Program-made: the position numbers and the translations under genes
The notes under the pieces: generated by a model
What the model saw: the letters and a program-made list of their open reading frames with translations, nothing else
What the model was told of the DNA's origin: nothing
The model's database searches: none
Assembly: GCF_001189965.1 (NCBI RefSeq)
Contig: NZ_LFLU01000012.1
Coordinates: 104,995 to 168,994 of the forward strand
Reading direction: 5' to 3'
DNA length: 64,000 nt
DNA from: Herbaspirillum rhizosphaerae
Lineage (GTDB): Bacteria; Pseudomonadota; Gammaproteobacteria; Burkholderiales; Burkholderiaceae_D
Shown here: positions 29,952-39,167 of the stretch, piece by piece
How positions within the stretch are numbered: the stretch's first letter is position 1
Layout of the letters: every line of letters begins with the position of its first letter

Positions 29952-30971
29952 TTAAAAGTCCTTTAACACGATCTTGCCGATGACCCGTCCGCCTTCCAGA
30001 TCGGCATGCGCCTGGCGCAGGTTGGCGGCATTGATCGGCGACAACACCTTGCTGACCGTGGTCTTGATGACGCCCTGGTCGATCAGGTGGGCGATTTCAT
30101 TGAGCAGCTTGCCCTGCTCCGCCATGTCCGGAGTCTGGAACATCGAGCGGGTGAACATGAATTCCCAGACGAAGCCGGCGCTCTTGGCTTTCAGCAGGGA
30201 AACATCGAGCGGACCGCTGTTTTCGACAATGGTGGCGATCGTGCCTTGCGGCGCGACAATCTGCGCCGCCGCCGGGAAATGCTTGTCGGTGTCGTTGAGG
30301 ATCAGGACGTGCTCCACATGCTCCACGCCCAGAGCCTTCAATTGCGCCGGCATGTCGCCGAAGTGATTGATGACCTGCTGCGCGCCCAGCTCGCGCACCC
30401 ATTTTTCCGACTCCGGACGCGAAGCCGTGGCGATCACGTTCAGGCCGACCACCTTGGCCGCCAGCTGGATCGCGATCGAGCCGACGCCGCCGGCGCCGCC
30501 GATGATCAGGATGCTCGAAGCCTTGCCGGCAGCAGCTTTGCGCGGTACGCGCAGACGTTCGAACAAGGCTTCCCAGGCGGTAATCGCCGTCAGCGGCAAG
30601 GCCGCAGCCTCTTCCATCGCCAGCGATGCCGGCGCATGGCCGACGATGCGTTCGTCGATCAGCTGGAATTCGCTGTTGCTGCCGGGACGGGTGATGTCGC
30701 CGGCATAGAACACCTTGTCGCCGACCTTGAAACCGGTCACCTCCGAACCGACCGCTTCCACGACGCCGGCGGCGTCCCAGCCGAGCACGCGCGGCGTGTC
30801 TTCGACCTTGTCCTTGGGTGCGCGCACCTTGGTGTCGACCGGATTCACGGCGATCGCCTTGACAGCCACCAGCAGGTCGCGGCCTTGCGGCGTCGGACGC
30901 GGCAATTCCACGTCCAGCAGGGATTCGGGGTTATCGATGGGCAGGTAACGCTTTACGGCAACGGCTTTCAT
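29952..30971 (-). CDS. Zinc-type alcohol dehydrogenase family / quinone-reductase-like MDR protein
   Basis: This 339-residue member of the MDR superfamily has an N-terminal GroES-like domain and Rossmann motif GGAGGVGS in the second half, resembling the adh_fam_1 group. It lacks the catalytic-zinc Cys/His set of true alcohol dehydrogenases; the region around PVDTKVRAP is the quinone-reductase form. It is therefore more likely an NADPH-dependent reductase of enones or quinones. Two adjacent ATGs (30974 and 30971) follow AAAGGA, and the second has better spacing. It is divergent from a LysR gene 127 bp away. Confidence 0.85.
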   Translation of the reverse strand: MKAVAVKRYLPIDNPESLLDVELPRPTPQGRDLLVAVKAIAVNPVDTKVRAPKDKVEDTPRVLGWDAAGVVEAVGSEVTGFKVGDKVFYAGDITRPGSNSEFQLIDERIVGHAPASLAMEEAAALPLTAITAWEALFERLRVPRKAAAGKASSILIIGGAGGVGSIAIQLAAKVVGLNVIATASRPESEKWVRELGAQQVINHFGDMPAQLKALGVEHVEHVLILNDTDKHFPAAAQIVAPQGTIATIVENSGPLDVSLLKAKSAGFVWEFMFTRSMFQTPDMAEQGKLLNEIAHLIDQGVIKTTVSKVLSPINAANLRQAHADLEGGRVIGKIVLKDF

Positions 30972-31097
30972 CATGCTTTCCTTTATCAAGCACCCGGCAA
31001 CACCCGGGAGATGAGGCATTATCACCGCATCACAAAAACAGATAAATAGACTTAAAATTGAATTACTTACAAACCATATTTGAAAATAGCCGCTGAA

Positions 31098-32024
31098 ATG
31101 TACGCCACCACCGACTTGCAACTGCTGATCCACACCGCCGATACCGGCAGCCTGTCGCAGGCCGCGCGCATCCTCGGCATCCTGCCCGCCACCGCCAGCG
31201 CCAGCCTGAAACGCGTCGAGCAGCGGCTCAACACCCGGCTGTTCGCGCGCTCCACGCGCAGCATGCGGCTGACGCCCGAGGGCGAGATCTTTCTGGAATA
31301 TTGCCGCGACGCGCTGGCCTTGCTGCAGGAAGGAGAATCCCTGCTCAGCAGCAGCAAGGACGCGATACAGGGACATATCCGCCTGTCCATGCCGTCGGAC
31401 ATCGGGCGCAACGTGCTGCTCCCGTGGCTCAACGAATTTCAGACGCGGCATCCCGACGTCAAGTTCACGATGCAGTTTTCGGACCGGATGGCGGATCTGT
31501 TTCGCGACGCCGTCGATGTGGCGATCCGCTCGGGCAAGCTCAGCGATTCAACGCTGGTGTCGCAACAACTGGCTCTCGGCCGGCGCGTGCTGGTGGCCTC
31601 GCCGGCCTATCTGGAGCGGCACGGCACGCCGGCGACGCCGGACGATTTGCTCGCTCACAACTGCCTGCTGTTTTATCTGAAACAAGGCTTGTTCAATCAA
31701 TGGCGTTTTCAGAACGGCAAACAGCACGTCGACGTCAAGGTGCAAGGCGATCGCATGACCGACGATGCCTCCATCGCCCGCCAGTGGGCGGTAGCCGGCG
31801 CCGGGATTGCCTACAAGTCATGGATAGATGTGCGCGAGGACGTGCGCGCGGGACGGCTGGCGACCGTGCTGGACGACTATTGCCGGGAAGAGATTCCGCT
31901 CAATGCGGTCTATCCGCATCGCAACAGCGCGTCGCCGACGGTGCGCGCCTTGCTGGGTTTTCTGCGCCTCCGCTTCGATGCGCTGGAAAGCGAAAGCGCA
32001 GGTGAAAACCTGAAGCGGAAATAA
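31098..32024 (+). CDS. LysR-family regulator
   Basis: This 308-residue protein has a winged helix at 1-60 (DLQLLIHTADTGSLSQAARI) and an effector-binding domain from about 90. The ATG at 31098 is preferred over an in-frame TTG 18 bases upstream. It is divergent from the MDR reductase gene, the standard layout for a LysR regulator and its target, so control of that reductase by an electrophile or quinone is a fair guess. It ends at a hairpin shared with the converging BON lipoprotein gene. Confidence 0.88.
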   Translation: MYATTDLQLLIHTADTGSLSQAARILGILPATASASLKRVEQRLNTRLFARSTRSMRLTPEGEIFLEYCRDALALLQEGESLLSSSKDAIQGHIRLSMPSDIGRNVLLPWLNEFQTRHPDVKFTMQFSDRMADLFRDAVDVAIRSGKLSDSTLVSQQLALGRRVLVASPAYLERHGTPATPDDLLAHNCLLFYLKQGLFNQWRFQNGKQHVDVKVQGDRMTDDASIARQWAVAGAGIAYKSWIDVREDVRAGRLATVLDDYCREEIPLNAVYPHRNSASPTVRALLGFLRLRFDALESESAGENLKRK

Positions 32025-32060
32025 AACCGGCCCGGATCAAGGCATGCTCAATCCGGGCCG
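32021..32060 (-). terminator. Hairpin terminator between converging LysR and BON genes
   Basis: CGGCCCGGAT (32028-32037) and ATCCGGGCCG (32051-32060) form a perfect 10-bp stem. On the minus strand it is followed by GTTTTATTT, so it ends the BON lipoprotein message; the plus side has no T-run. Confidence 0.75.
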
Positions 32061-32086
32061 ACGGTACTGCGCTGTGCAATGCGATG

Positions 32087-32401
32087 CTATTGCTTCACAA
32101 CAAGACTGTTCTTGACGCCTTTGACGCCTTCCACCTTGCGCGTCACTTCCGCCGCCTTCAGCGACACCGCGCTGGAATTGACGAAACCGCTCAGTTGCAC
32201 GATGCCCTTGTAGGTTTCCACACTGATCTGCATCGACTTCAGGTTCGGCTCTTCAAAGATCGCCGCCTTCACCTTGGTCGTAATCACGGAGTCGTCAATG
32301 ATCTGTCCGGTGCTGGCTTGCTGAGGCGTCGACGAGCAAGCGGCCAGCGCCAGCATGAACAGCGCGAAGAAAAATGCAGCAAAACGTTTGGACATTGTCA
32401 T
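32087..32401 (-). CDS. BON-domain lipoprotein
   Basis: This 104-residue protein starts at the ATG at 32401 with AAGGTG upstream. Residues 1-22 are a lipoprotein signal ending LALAAC, followed by a short linker and one BON domain (about 38-104: DSVITTKVKAAIFEEPNLKS, GIVQLSGFV). BON domains bind phospholipid or peptidoglycan-linked surfaces, and OsmY/DolP relatives protect the envelope under stress. A single-domain form like this is common in betaproteobacteria. Confidence 0.9.
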   Translation of the reverse strand: MTMSKRFAAFFFALFMLALAACSSTPQQASTGQIIDDSVITTKVKAAIFEEPNLKSMQISVETYKGIVQLSGFVNSSAVSLKAAEVTRKVEGVKGVKNSLVVKQ

Positions 32402-32837
32402 AAGTTCACCTTTATAAGAATTGATGTGGAACGCCGGTTTCGCCGGGTTCGAACGGGAACAGAAAGATCGGATATGGAACGGATATGAATCGGATATTCC
32501 GGCACACCGCACTGTAGCCAATTCCCCCGAGGAATAACAGGCCTTCGTGAGAGGAATTTGCGATTTTCAAGTTCCTGCCCCGGCCGGAATTTCCCGCTTT
32601 AAATTGACAAGAAGCCTGTTCCTCTTCTGCAAGCCTGGTCCGCCTGCCGCGCATCGCCGTGCGCCGATCACAAAAAAACCGCCTGTACGCGCTGCGAGCA
32701 TGCCGATTTGGTATCATTCAGGCCGCATTACCGAGGCAAACCGCCAGACAGCGCGCTGGCAGACATCCACAGTGCCCGCCAATACAGGTCTGCATGGGGA
32801 GCGACCTTTCCGGTTTCATAGAATTAGTGACGATATA

Positions 32838-34124
32838 GTGACGCATAACAAAACATTGAAACAGATTGCCATTGTCGGCGGCGGCTTGTCCGGGGTAAGC
32901 ACCGCTTATTTCCTGGCGTGCGCCGGCTTCGAAGTTGCCGTGCTGGAGCGCCGCGCCAATGTCGCCGAGGAAGCGACCTTCGGCAATTCCGGCCTGCTGG
33001 CGCCGTGCGTGGTGCAACCGCTGGTATTGCCGGGTATCACCAGGACCGCCTTCTCCAACTTGTTCAAGAACGATCCGCCCATCCTTGTCAAATCCGGTTT
33101 CAATCCTGCGCGCTGGCGCTGGGTGCGCAAATCGCGCCGCGAGTACCAGGACTATTTTTCGCTCAACAAGCAGCGCCTGACGCGCCTGTCGGCGTACGGC
33201 CAGATGCTGACGCAGCATCTTCAGGATCAATACGCGCTGGATCAGGAAAACAGCCAGGGGCTGCTGCACCTGTTCCGCCAGCAAGCCGATGCGGATCGTT
33301 GCGCCGGCATCGAAGACAGCCTCAGGCAATTCGAACTGCCGCGCCACAGCATCAAGGGCCAGGACGCCATCAGCCAGGTGGAGCCGGCCTTTCAGTCGGC
33401 GACGCCGATCGCCGGCGCGATGTATTACCCCAAAGACGGTGCCGGCAACTGCGTCCTGTTCGTCAAGCAATTGCGCGCCATCGCCCAATCCATGGGCGTG
33501 CAGTTTCATTTTTCGCAATCCGTCAAAGCGATCCGCCCCGAATTCGGCGGCCGCGTCTCGATTGACGTCGCCGGCGACGACGTGGCCGACAGCACGCTGA
33601 CGGTCGACGGCGTCGTGCTGGCGGCCGGCATGCAGAACATGCACCTGCTCAAACCGCTGGGCATGTCGCTGCCGCTGTGTCCGATTCAAAGCTACAACGC
33701 CATGGCGGCGGTCAAGAATCTCGACGAAGCACCCAACACGGCGTTGTTCGACGAAACCTACAAGGTCGCCATTGCGCGCGTGGGCAACCGCATCCGCGTA
33801 TCGGGCCTGCTGGGCTTCCTGCCGAAGACCGACCAGCCGCACGCCAAGGCCATCAGCAGCCTGCTCAAGGTAGCCAACGATTACTACCCGAATGCGGCCA
33901 ACTTCAATACCGCCAATTTCTGGAGCAACACCTTTGCCCTGCAACCCAACGGCATGCCGCTGACGGGCGCCACCACGCACGGCAACATCTTCGTCAATAC
34001 CGGACACGGCGCCCACGGGTGGGCCGCGGCGGTCGGCTCGGCCAAACTGCTGGCCGACGCCATGGCGGGACGCGAGACCGAGATCGACAGCGACGGTCTG
34101 CTGCTGTCGGCGGTGTCTTCTTAA
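32838..34124 (+). CDS. DadA-like FAD-dependent amino-acid dehydrogenase/oxidase
   Basis: A GTG at 32838 is the nearest start before the Rossmann motif IAIVGGGLSGVSTAYFLA, giving 428 residues. The frame is open further upstream, and no start has a good ribosome binding site. The C-terminal FAD contact reads NTGHGAHGWAAAVGSAKLLAD, as in the D-amino-acid dehydrogenase small-subunit (DadA) family. It should oxidise a D-amino acid or secondary amine at the inner membrane, with the substrate unknown. The 436-bp gap from 32402 holds both 5' regions; I see no other gene there. Confidence 0.82.
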   Translation: MTHNKTLKQIAIVGGGLSGVSTAYFLACAGFEVAVLERRANVAEEATFGNSGLLAPCVVQPLVLPGITRTAFSNLFKNDPPILVKSGFNPARWRWVRKSRREYQDYFSLNKQRLTRLSAYGQMLTQHLQDQYALDQENSQGLLHLFRQQADADRCAGIEDSLRQFELPRHSIKGQDAISQVEPAFQSATPIAGAMYYPKDGAGNCVLFVKQLRAIAQSMGVQFHFSQSVKAIRPEFGGRVSIDVAGDDVADSTLTVDGVVLAAGMQNMHLLKPLGMSLPLCPIQSYNAMAAVKNLDEAPNTALFDETYKVAIARVGNRIRVSGLLGFLPKTDQPHAKAISSLLKVANDYYPNAANFNTANFWSNTFALQPNGMPLTGATTHGNIFVNTGHGAHGWAAAVGSAKLLADAMAGRETEIDSDGLLLSAVSS

Positions 34125-34131
34125 GCAATGC

Positions 34132-34166
34132 GAGAGCGGTCCGGCGCATGCAGCGCCGCCGCTCTC
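34132..34166 (+). terminator. Long GC-rich hairpin after the DadA-like gene
   Basis: GAGAGCGG (34132-34139) and CCGCTCTC (34159-34166) enclose CGGCGC-ATGCA-GCGCCG with a two-base bulge, giving a 14-bp stem eight bases after the stop codon. There is no T-run, so it may act as a 3' stabiliser or a Rho-assisted end. Confidence 0.55.
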
Positions 34167-34338
34167 AAGCGCACCACGCTCGTCCTCCCTGTCCTTCCCC
34201 GCCGCTCTCTGCCGCGCTTCCCGACACGGCTCTTTTCATGTCTGCGGATTTTTTTCAATTGACTTAGAATGGATGCGCCTGCACCATTCTTTCATTCCCT
34301 CCGTTCCATCCTTTTGACCTTACCGGGCCGCATCGACC

Positions 34339-35850
34339 ATGAGTGCGCTTTATTCGATTGCTGAAATTCGCCAGATCGAAAATGCCGCCAAGGCAGAACT
34401 GCCCTCCTACACCCTGATGCAACGCGCCGGCGAAGCCTGCGCCCGGCGTGCGCTGAGCCTGGTGGCGGGCGAAGACGAAGTGCACGTCCTGATCCTGGCC
34501 GGTCCCGGCAACAACGGCGGCGATGCATTGGAAGCCGCACATTACCTCGCACAATTCGATCTGCACGTTGCCGTCGCCCTGCATGCCGACGAAGCAAAGC
34601 AGCCCGAAGACGCACGCCGCGCGCTGGAACGGGCGCGCGAATCCGAAGTGGAATTCCTCGACGTCGCCGATCCCGGCCACCTGTCCTCTCAGCGCTGGGC
34701 GCTGGTGGTCGACGGCCTGTTCGGCATCGGCCAGACGCGACCCATCGTCGGCAAATTGCGCGCCTGCGTCGACTACGTCAATACGCTGCGCTGCCCGGTG
34801 TTGTCCATCGATATCGCCAGCGGCCTGCACGCCGACACCGGCAGCGTGATCGGCGGCCCCGGCTGCGTCGCCGTGCGCGCCACCCATACGCTGAGCTTCA
34901 TCGGCAACAAGCCCGGCATGCACACTTGCGACGGCGAGGACTTCAGCGGCGACATCCTGCTCGAATCGCTGGACATCGAAGAAAGCTGTTTTGTCACGCC
35001 GCATGCCCGCCTCAACGAATTGTCGCTGTTCAGCTCCGCACTGAAGCCGCGGGCCGGCAACACCCACAAAGGCAGCTATGGCGACGTCATCGTCGTCGGC
35101 GGCGCCCACGGCATGGGCGGTGCGCCGGTACTGGCGGCGCGCATGGCGGCGCATGCCGGCAGCGGCCGCGTGTTCATCGCGTTCGTCGACGATGCTCCGG
35201 CCTACGACAGCGTGCATCCCGAACTCATGATGCGCCAGGCCGACCGCGTCGAGTTCAGCACCGCCACGGTGGTGGTCGGCCCCGGTCTCGGCACCTCGCG
35301 TCACGCGCACGACGTGCTGTCGCGTGCCCTCGATGCGCAAGGCCGCATCGTGGTCGATGCCGACGCCCTCAACCTGATCGCCGCCGAACCCGGCTTGCAG
35401 CACAAGCTGCAGGACCGCGCCCAGCACACCAGCATCATCACGCCCCATCCATTGGAAGCCGCCCGCCTGCTCGACGCCACCACCGCCGAAATCCAGCATG
35501 ACCGGCCGCAGGCGGCGCGCTTGCTGGCGCGGCATTTCAAAAGCATCGCCATCCTCAAGGGCGCCGGCACCGTCATCGCTTTTCCGGACGGCGAGATCGT
35601 CATCAACACCACCGGCAATCCGGCGCTCTCCACGGCCGGCACCGGCGACGTCCTGTCCGGCCTGTGCGGCGCCTTGCTGGCGCAAGGCTGGCCCGCCACG
35701 CAAGCGGCGCTGGCGGCGGTCTGGATGCACGGCAAGGCAGCCGATCAACTGGTCGACCTCGGCGTCGGCCCGGTCGGCCTGACTGCCAGCGAGGTCGTTC
35801 CGGCCGTTCGCGCCCTGTTAAACCAAATCATCCGAGACCATGCCCGCTAA
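34339..35850 (+). CDS. nnr: Bifunctional NAD(P)H-hydrate epimerase / ADP-dependent dehydratase
   Basis: This 503-residue protein repairs damaged NAD(P)HX. The N-terminal YjeF_N epimerase part (1-210) includes LAGPGNNGGDALEAA. The C-terminal ribokinase-like dehydratase (about 225-503) includes GGAHGMGGAPVLAARMA and the nucleotide-site block ALSTAGTGDVLSG. Its length is normal for the fused bacterial form. The stop overlaps the start of the DMT transporter by 11 bases. Confidence 0.95.
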   Translation: MSALYSIAEIRQIENAAKAELPSYTLMQRAGEACARRALSLVAGEDEVHVLILAGPGNNGGDALEAAHYLAQFDLHVAVALHADEAKQPEDARRALERARESEVEFLDVADPGHLSSQRWALVVDGLFGIGQTRPIVGKLRACVDYVNTLRCPVLSIDIASGLHADTGSVIGGPGCVAVRATHTLSFIGNKPGMHTCDGEDFSGDILLESLDIEESCFVTPHARLNELSLFSSALKPRAGNTHKGSYGDVIVVGGAHGMGGAPVLAARMAAHAGSGRVFIAFVDDAPAYDSVHPELMMRQADRVEFSTATVVVGPGLGTSRHAHDVLSRALDAQGRIVVDADALNLIAAEPGLQHKLQDRAQHTSIITPHPLEAARLLDATTAEIQHDRPQAARLLARHFKSIAILKGAGTVIAFPDGEIVINTTGNPALSTAGTGDVLSGLCGALLAQGWPATQAALAAVWMHGKAADQLVDLGVGPVGLTASEVVPAVRALLNQIIRDHAR

Positions 35851-36769
35851 CATCGCCGTACATCCGCAACTCTGGCTGGGCATTTTCTTTCTGATTTCCG
35901 GTTTGTGGACACTGTCCTTGCTGGACACGGCAGGCAAACTGCTCGGCATGGCCGGCTACCATGTGGTGATGATTGCCTGGATGCGCTACACCATCAATAC
36001 CATCTTCATGGCGGCGACGCTCATGCCTCTCTATAAACGGCGCCACGGCCGCAGCATCCTGCATTCGAACAATCCACGCCTGCAATTCCTCCGCGCCGTG
36101 GCGCTGCTGCTGTCGACGCTGATGTTTTTTTCGGTGTTGAAGATCGTACCTCTGGCCGAGGGCACGGCGATGAATTTCTGCGCGCCGCTGATCGTGCTGG
36201 CCGTGTCGCCCTGGCTGCTGGGGGAAACCACCTACATCTCGCGCTGGATCGCCGTGGCGGTGGGTTTTGCCGGCATGCTGATCGTGATCCGCCCGGGCGG
36301 CGACATCCCGGCGCACGGCGTGGTGCTGGGCTTGCTGTCGGCGGCGACGTATGCGGCCGTGTCCATCCTCAACCGCAAGGCCAACCGCGCGGATGATCCG
36401 ATGGTGACCTTGTTCTATGGCGGATTGATCGGCATGGTGCTGAGCACCCTGATGGTGCCCTTCTTCTGGTCGCCGCATACGCCGGACACGACCGAATGGC
36501 TGATTCTTGCGTCCACCGGCATCACCAGCACCATCGGCCATTTATGCATGAACACCGCCTACAAGCATGCCGAAGCTTCCGTGCTGACGCCGTTTGCCTA
36601 CACGCAGATCATCTCGGCGACCACCATGGGCTGGCTGGTGTTCGGCCAGTTTCCGGATGCGATCACCATTCTCGGTGTGGCCATCATCTGCGCCAGCGGC
36701 ATGGGCATCGCCTGGGTCGAACATCGTCGCGCGCATCCGCTGCGCAAAACGGTGCAGAAGCCTGCCTGA
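35840..36769 (+). CDS. DMT/EamA-family transporter
   Basis: This 309-residue protein has ten predicted hydrophobic segments in two EamA repeats, the second starting near DIPAHGVVLGLLSAATYAAV. The family exports or imports metabolites and amino acids across the inner membrane. The gene starts within the end of nnr (11-bp overlap), suggesting coupled translation. The substrate is unknown. Confidence 0.88.
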   Translation: MPANIAVHPQLWLGIFFLISGLWTLSLLDTAGKLLGMAGYHVVMIAWMRYTINTIFMAATLMPLYKRRHGRSILHSNNPRLQFLRAVALLLSTLMFFSVLKIVPLAEGTAMNFCAPLIVLAVSPWLLGETTYISRWIAVAVGFAGMLIVIRPGGDIPAHGVVLGLLSAATYAAVSILNRKANRADDPMVTLFYGGLIGMVLSTLMVPFFWSPHTPDTTEWLILASTGITSTIGHLCMNTAYKHAEASVLTPFAYTQIISATTMGWLVFGQFPDAITILGVAIICASGMGIAWVEHRRAHPLRKTVQKPA

Positions 36770-36784
36770 ACTTCTCGGACAAAC

Positions 36785-37513
36785 TTAAACGAGGCGCCCC
36801 GCCGCAATCGTGATGGTGCGGGCGCAACGCGCCGCAATGGAAGCGTCGTGCGTGACCAGCACCAATGTGGAGCCGTGTTCCTGATTCAATTCAAACATCA
36901 GCTGGATCACTGCCTCGCCGGTGGTTGCATCCAGACTGCCGGTGGGTTCGTCGGCCAGTAGCAAGGGCGGCTGGGTGACGAAGGCGCGCGCCAACGCCAC
37001 GCGTTGCTGTTCGCCGCCGGACAGATATTTCGGATAGTGTTTGAGACGGCTGCCCAGGCCGACGCGCACCAACATGCTTTCAGCCTTGGCGCGGGCCTGC
37101 GCATCGCCGCGCAACTCCAGCGGCAACATGACGTTTTCCACCGCATTCAGATGGCCGAGCAATTGGAAGGACTGGAAAACGAAGCCCAGCTTGTGCTTGC
37201 GCAGCGCCGCGCGGCCGTCTTCGTCGAGCGCGAAGATGTCGACGCCGTCGACCTTGACGGTGCCGTCCGAGGGCGTATCCAGGCCGGCCAGCAAACCGAG
37301 CAAGGTCGACTTGCCGGAACCCGAAGCGCCGACAATCGCCAGCGTGGTTCCCGCCTGCACGTTAAAATTGACGTCACGCAAAATCGCCAGCTCGCCGGCC
37401 TTGCTGACGGCAGTGGCCGGAGCGGCTGCGTCGGCGACGCGTTTGGACAGTTGGACAACTTCGATGGCGGCGATGACGCCGTTGGTAGCAGAAAATTCAG
37501 AGGAATCAGGCAT
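36785..37513 (-). CDS. ABC transporter ATPase, YbbA/LolD-like
   Basis: This 242-residue ATPase has Walker [11 protein letters not shown], signature [15 protein letters not shown] and Walker [13 protein letters not shown], of the LolD/MacB/YbbA group. Its start codon overlaps that of a frame reading into the divergent thioesterase gene (CATG at 37511-37514). A ybbA-tesA divergent pair is also known in enterobacteria. The cognate large permease (YbbP) is not adjacent; the next gene converges on this one. It could act with an unlinked membrane partner in lipoprotein or lipid extraction. Confidence 0.85.
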   Translation of the reverse strand: MPDSSEFSATNGVIAAIEVVQLSKRVADAAAPATAVSKAGELAILRDVNFNVQAGTTLAIVGASGSGKSTLLGLLAGLDTPSDGTVKVDGVDIFALDEDGRAALRKHKLGFVFQSFQLLGHLNAVENVMLPLELRGDAQARAKAESMLVRVGLGSRLKHYPKYLSGGEQQRVALARAFVTQPPLLLADEPTGSLDATTGEAVIQLMFELNQEHGSTLVLVTHDASIAARCARTITIAAGRLV

Positions 37514-37580
37514 GCAATACGATGGCGTCAGGTGGATGGGTCAGTGGCTGAGGAAGAACATCGGCAACCGCAATACTGCG

Positions 37581-38213
37581 ATGCAAAGCAAGTCATGGCG
37601 TCGCGTGCTCGTCGCATTGCTGGCGATGCCCTTGCTGATGCTGGCGGCGAGCGCCTATTCTGCACCAAAAACCCTGCTTGTGCTCGGCGACAGCCTGTCG
37701 GCCGAATACGGCCTCACACGCGGCAGCGGCTGGGTGGCCTTGCTCGATAAACGCCTGCAGCAAGAAAAGATCGGCGCCGCCATCGTCAACGCCAGCATCA
37801 GCGGCGAAACCACCATCGGCGGTAAAACCCGCCTGCCTGCCCTGCTGAGCAAACACACGCCGGACATCGTGATCATCGAACTCGGCGCCAACGACGCCCT
37901 GCGCGGCTTGCAACTGAGCGCCACGCAAGGCAACCTGCAAGCGCTGATCGACATGTCGCGCCAGGCCAAGGCCAAGGTGCTGCTGGTCGGCATGCAGATC
38001 CCGCCGAACTACGGCGCCGACTATGCCGGCAAGTTCGCGCAGTTGTTCCCGGCCGCGGCCAAACAGAACAAGACTGCGCTGGTGCCGTTTTTCATGAAGG
38101 ATATCGTCGACAAGCCGGCGCTGTTCCAGGCCGACCGCATGCATCCGAACGAACAGGCGCAAGCCAATCTGCTGGACAACGTCTGGCCTTATCTCAAACC
38201 GCTGCTGAAATAG
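37581..38213 (+). CDS. tesA: Periplasmic SGNH-family esterase, TesA-like
   Basis: From the ATG at 37581 the protein has 210 residues with a signal peptide ending SAYSA. It carries all four SGNH blocks: LVLGDSLSAEYGL (Ser), ISGETTIGG (Gly), ELGANDALRG (Asn) and DRMHPNEQA (Asp/His). It is a lysophospholipase L1/acyl-CoA thioesterase I/arylesterase-type enzyme in the periplasm. An alternative ATG at 37512 has a better ribosome binding site (GAGGA) and would add 23 residues, but it overlaps the start of the divergent ABC gene. Confidence 0.88.
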   Translation: MQSKSWRRVLVALLAMPLLMLAASAYSAPKTLLVLGDSLSAEYGLTRGSGWVALLDKRLQQEKIGAAIVNASISGETTIGGKTRLPALLSKHTPDIVIIELGANDALRGLQLSATQGNLQALIDMSRQAKAKVLLVGMQIPPNYGADYAGKFAQLFPAAAKQNKTALVPFFMKDIVDKPALFQADRMHPNEQAQANLLDNVWPYLKPLLK

Positions 38214-38224
38214 AAATAGCGATC

Positions 38225-38980
38225 TCAGGCGTGCAGGAATAAAAAGCGGCGCAGGATCGCCGCCGATTGCGGCGTGTCGCTGACCTGCCCGGCCATGACG
38301 TCGGTGTCGATGCCGCACTTGCTGTAGATCTCGCGATACCAGGCCAGATGCGCCTTGACGAAATCGCTGCTGAATTCGGGATGGAACTGTGCCGAGAAAA
38401 TATTCGGCGCCAGACGCAGCATGTGATGCGGATCCATCGGCGAGCTGGCAAGAATCGTCGCGCCTGCAGGCGGCTCCAGCACCACCTGGGAATGCAGCAT
38501 GTGTGCAGGAAAACTGTCCGGCGCTTCATGCAGCAAATGCTCGTCGGCTGCGACCGGATGTTTTTTCACCGTCATGGTCCCGGCCACACGCCCGGCCGGG
38601 TTGTAGCCCACCTTGCCGCCAAAGGCATGCGACAGCAACTGATGCCCGTAGCACACGCCGAACATCGGCAACTGCCGTTGCGCGGCACGACGCAGCCACT
38701 CCGCAGTGCGCTCGCTCCACTCCACCAGATCAGTCACCATGGTCGGCGAACCGGTAATCAGCACCGCGCGATATTGATCCGGCTCGCGTAGATACTGCCC
38801 CTGGAATACCGACACAATCTCGGTTTCATGATCCGCCAGGCCTGCCGCCTGCTGCAATTGCGCGGCATAGCTGCCGTAGGAATGCTTGAGATCGTCGTTG
38901 GGGTCACCCGTATGGATGATCAGGACCGGGGCGGAATGGGATGGCGATGCAGGACTTGAGGCGGTAGCTGAGGCAGACAT
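38225..38980 (-). CDS. Class-I glutamine amidotransferase-like protein
   Basis: This 251-residue protein is related to the GMP-synthase glutaminase domain, with nucleophile Cys in FGVCYGHQLLS and the His/Glu pair in FHPEF. It is free-standing, with no synthetase domain or partner nearby, like the YfeJ-type or gamma-glutamyl-hydrolase-like proteins that act on small glutamine or gamma-glutamyl compounds. The ATG at 38980 is used; a TTG 15 bases upstream is in frame. It converges on the thioesterase gene with an 11-bp gap. Confidence 0.85.
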   Translation of the reverse strand: MSASATASSPASPSHSAPVLIIHTGDPNDDLKHSYGSYAAQLQQAAGLADHETEIVSVFQGQYLREPDQYRAVLITGSPTMVTDLVEWSERTAEWLRRAAQRQLPMFGVCYGHQLLSHAFGGKVGYNPAGRVAGTMTVKKHPVAADEHLLHEAPDSFPAHMLHSQVVLEPPAGATILASSPMDPHHMLRLAPNIFSAQFHPEFSSDFVKAHLAWYREIYSKCGIDTDVMAGQVSDTPQSAAILRRFLFLHA

Positions 38981-39044
38981 TGGCGCAGGCTTCAAAAACG
39001 AGGATGAGAATCCATTGTACTTTCCGCAGCGTGCCGCAGTGCAT

Positions 39045-39073
39045 AAAAAAAGGCCGCATAAGCGGCCTTTTTT
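39045..39073. terminator. Rho-independent terminator after ppiD
   Basis: AAAAAAAGGCCGC-ATAA-GCGGCCTTTTTT is symmetric. It ends the ppiD message on the minus strand and shields the next minus-strand gene. Confidence 0.88.
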
Positions 39074-39167
39074 ATCTCATGCACATTCGAGGTGTGCTTG
39101 CTGCACATGCGACGCTTGTCAATTTGTCCATTTTCCAAAAACCGACAAATGATTTACATCAATTGCC

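Noticed and set aside
27785..29983. A 732-codon plus-strand frame opposite purL
   Set aside because: Its composition is that of a shadow frame, and purL on the other strand has all catalytic motifs over the same span.
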